This document shows, one piece after another, positions 62,044 through 64,000 of a DNA stretch of 64,000 nt; the first letter of the stretch is position 1; each line of letters opens with the position of its first letter. This DNA is from Pyropia yezoensis (taxonomy: Eukaryota > Rhodophyta > Bangiophyceae > Bangiales > Bangiaceae). Both the position numbers and the translations under genes were made by a program. The notes below the pieces were generated by a model that saw only the letters and a list, made by a program, of their open reading frames with translations, ran no database searches and had not been told where the DNA came from. The stretch is from NCBI GenBank assembly GCA_009829735.1, contig CM020618.1, positions 5,206,882 to 5,270,881 on the forward strand, in the 5' to 3' direction.

Positions 62044-64000
62044 GAGGATTGGGTAGGGAGAGTGAAGGTGGGGAGGAGCGGGAGCATACGGGGGGAGGGG
62101 GGGAGGCGGGGGGGAAAGGGAGGGAGGTTGCCCATGAGGGCACCTCGCGCGCGTGCCACCCCCGGTTGGGCGGCGCTGCGCTGCGCATGGCGTCCCGGGA
62201 CGCGGTGTGGAATAAAGGGTACGCCTACATGGATGCAGTGGGGGGGGGCGCAGGCTGGGCCGCCCTGACGGTAAGGGCTGACCCGGGGTGTCCCGTCGAA
62301 ACATAGAGGATGCGGGCTGCGCGAGGGGGATGGGATGATGAACCTTCTGGGAGGAAGGTTGCTTTCTCGGCCCGTCAACCGGCTGTTCGCGCAGGCGGGT
62401 GGATTTGGCACGCGCAGCCGAGCGCCACCGGGGACGTCTCAAGGCGGGGGGGAGGAAGGGGGACGCCGCCCCCCGCCGCCCTTCTCCCGCCAGACCAAAC
62501 TGGCCGCGGCCCAGGGCAGGCGACCGCCGCCGGCCGCTGCCGCACATCATCGCCTCACCACGCGTCACGCAGTATCCGGACACAGGTTGAGGGGTGGTCT
62601 TCTCTCGCGGGAGGGGGGCGGGATGTCCCCCCCACCATACGGTGCCGGTCGGTACGATCTGTAGCGCGGCAGCAGGGGAGGAGTGGGGAAGTGACGTCGC
62701 ACTCACCGAAAATACTTCCCGTATTTAACAGCTTGCATGGTCACCCCCCCTCCCTGAACAGGCAGCGCCAGCTTGCGGCCCCGCGGCTGACACCACGTGG
62801 TGGTGTGCTGGTGGTGTCGTCCCCCGCTCCACGGTCCCCCCCGCGTGGCGCGGCTGCACTCTGGGCTTCCCAGTGGCCACCCGGCGTGCGCATGCCATGT
62901 ATGTATTTGTACATACAGTACAACGTTGACTGTTCCGCTGGGGCGGCGCCGGCCGCGGTAAGGGCGCCGCGGCGGCGGCGGGGGGCGGCAGAGGGGCCGG
63001 CAGTGGGGGTGAATGACGGTGGCGATGGCTGTCTGGCGGTGGTGACCGGCCGACGTCACCTCCGCGCCTCCCCCCCCGTCCCTGCGTCGGAGACTGGCAG
63101 GCGTGGGCGCCTGGCCGGCACCGCTTGCGCACCCCTGCCAGTGGACGGCCTGGCCAGCAGTCGCCGCTGGGGGGGCCATTGGCCAACGTCACCACCCCCT
63201 CACCCCCCCCCCTCCCTCACCTGCTGTCGCCCGCCTTTCTTTTTCGACCACGCCCGCCGTCTGGGTGCCACCGCCGCCACCGCCCTCTGTGTGCGGCGCC
63301 GCCCTCTGTGCGCGCCGCCACCTCTCTGTCTGGGCGCTGCTGGGCACGCCGGTCCTCGCGCCCCTTCCCCTCCGCCGCGGCGGGGGGTGTTACGCGTCTA
63401 CACTGCTGTGTGCGTCATCACACGCGCGCGCTAGGGGGGGGGGGGCGGCAAGGCGGGGGGTGGGCGCACGCGCCCCTCCCCCCCCTCTCTCCCCCCCTCT
63501 GCAGGTCTGGTGGCGGTGCTGGGACGCGGGTGCGCTTCCCTCGTCACGGCCGACACGAGCGCTGGGAGAGGGAAGAAGGGTGGGGTGGGGCGGCGTGCGG
63601 TTGATGCGCTTCCCTCGTCACGTCCGACACTGACGTGGGGCGGACGGGGGGGCGGTGGGTACGGCTGTGTGCCTCACGCCCGGCTGAGGATGAGCGTACT
63701 CACGCGCGTGGAGGGGGGGGGCGGAGAATACCACGGGCATTGACGCACAGGCACGCACGGCCGCGGTGGTGGCGTGCGCGCGCCCGCCCCCCCGCGTGAC
63801 GCTGCCGCCGCGTGCCTGACGGTTTCGCCTTTGGGGCTGGCACGGGGCGTTGCGTGTGCTTGCCTGTGTGGAGGTCGGCCCGTAGGGGTTGGCTTCCGAG
63901 CTGTCGCCTGGCAGGGCAGAGGCAGGAGGCGCCGATGCGGGCGGCAGCAGCAGAAGCAGCTGCCCATCGGTATATAGGGACGGCGATGGCTGTCTTCTTT
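62044..64000. other. Right-edge region, no confident gene
   Basis: GC-rich with many homopolymers. A TATATAGG lies at 63971-63978. TTGTACATACAGTACAAC occurs near 62907-62924. No ORF with a recognisable domain, and none clearly running off the edge. Confidence 0.35.
63531..63630. repeat. Direct 26-bp repeat, copies 74 bp apart
   Basis: TGCGCTTCCCTCGTCACG and eight further bases at 63531-63556 recur at 63605-63630 with one mismatch, suggesting a local tandem duplication. Confidence 0.7.

Noticed and set aside
1..64000. CRISPR arrays, rRNA or tRNA genes
   Set aside because: No spacer-repeat array, rRNA-like sequence or tRNA T-loop/acceptor combination was seen; the regular repeats found are a minisatellite and microsatellites.

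Overview
The window looks like nuclear DNA of a Bangiales-type red alga (Porphyra/Pyropia group). The base composition is very GC-rich with extreme G/C homopolymers. Genes are compact and intron-poor. A nuclear gene for a plastid-targeted phycoerythrin gamma subunit lies at 22003-22965, next to ordinary eukaryotic genes: ribosomal protein L9, a RABL3-like GTPase, an AGC kinase and an Nse3/MAGE protein. The assignment rests mainly on the phycoerythrin gamma gene; no species-level marker was seen.

Layout. 1-1031 (-) is an RPAIN-like gene running off the left edge. 2880-12256 is an apparently full-length chromovirus (Ty3/gypsy) LTR retrotransposon in minus orientation, with 469-bp LTRs that differ at only two bases, a 5-bp target-site duplication, gag, protease, RT-RNaseH-integrase-chromodomain, and a 647-codon antisense ORF of unknown function next to the 3' LTR. 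13026-13671 is a small element with 21-bp perfect terminal inverted repeats. 14409-18439 (-) is a Gly/Pro-rich low-complexity ORF. 19572-20310 is an internally deleted Tc1/mariner-like element.

The right-hand 42 kb carries most of the host genes: phycoerythrin gamma (+), a four-helix membrane protein (-), RPL9 (+), RABL3-like (-), a PH-domain AGC kinase (+), a WD40/Nup43-like protein (-), a Cys-rich secreted or membrane protein (-), a 116-residue membrane protein (-), a 50-bp minisatellite (45761-46480), a PPR-like helical-repeat protein (+), a triple-CHRD secreted protein (+), Nse3 (-) and a four-CBS protein (+) sharing one divergent promoter region, and a bHLH-GAF transcription factor (+).

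Three genes (RPL9, RABL3-like, NSE3) each have one intron, always just behind a very short first exon (46, 32 and 75 nt). Several large genes (WD40, Cys-rich, PPR-like, probably the Gly/Pro-rich ORF) change reading frame at or next to long G or C runs. This most likely reflects homopolymer-length errors or variation rather than biology. The most unusual content is in the retrotransposon: the antisense ORF, two in-frame amber codons in pol, and many short palindromes built on a CAA-C/G-TTG core.
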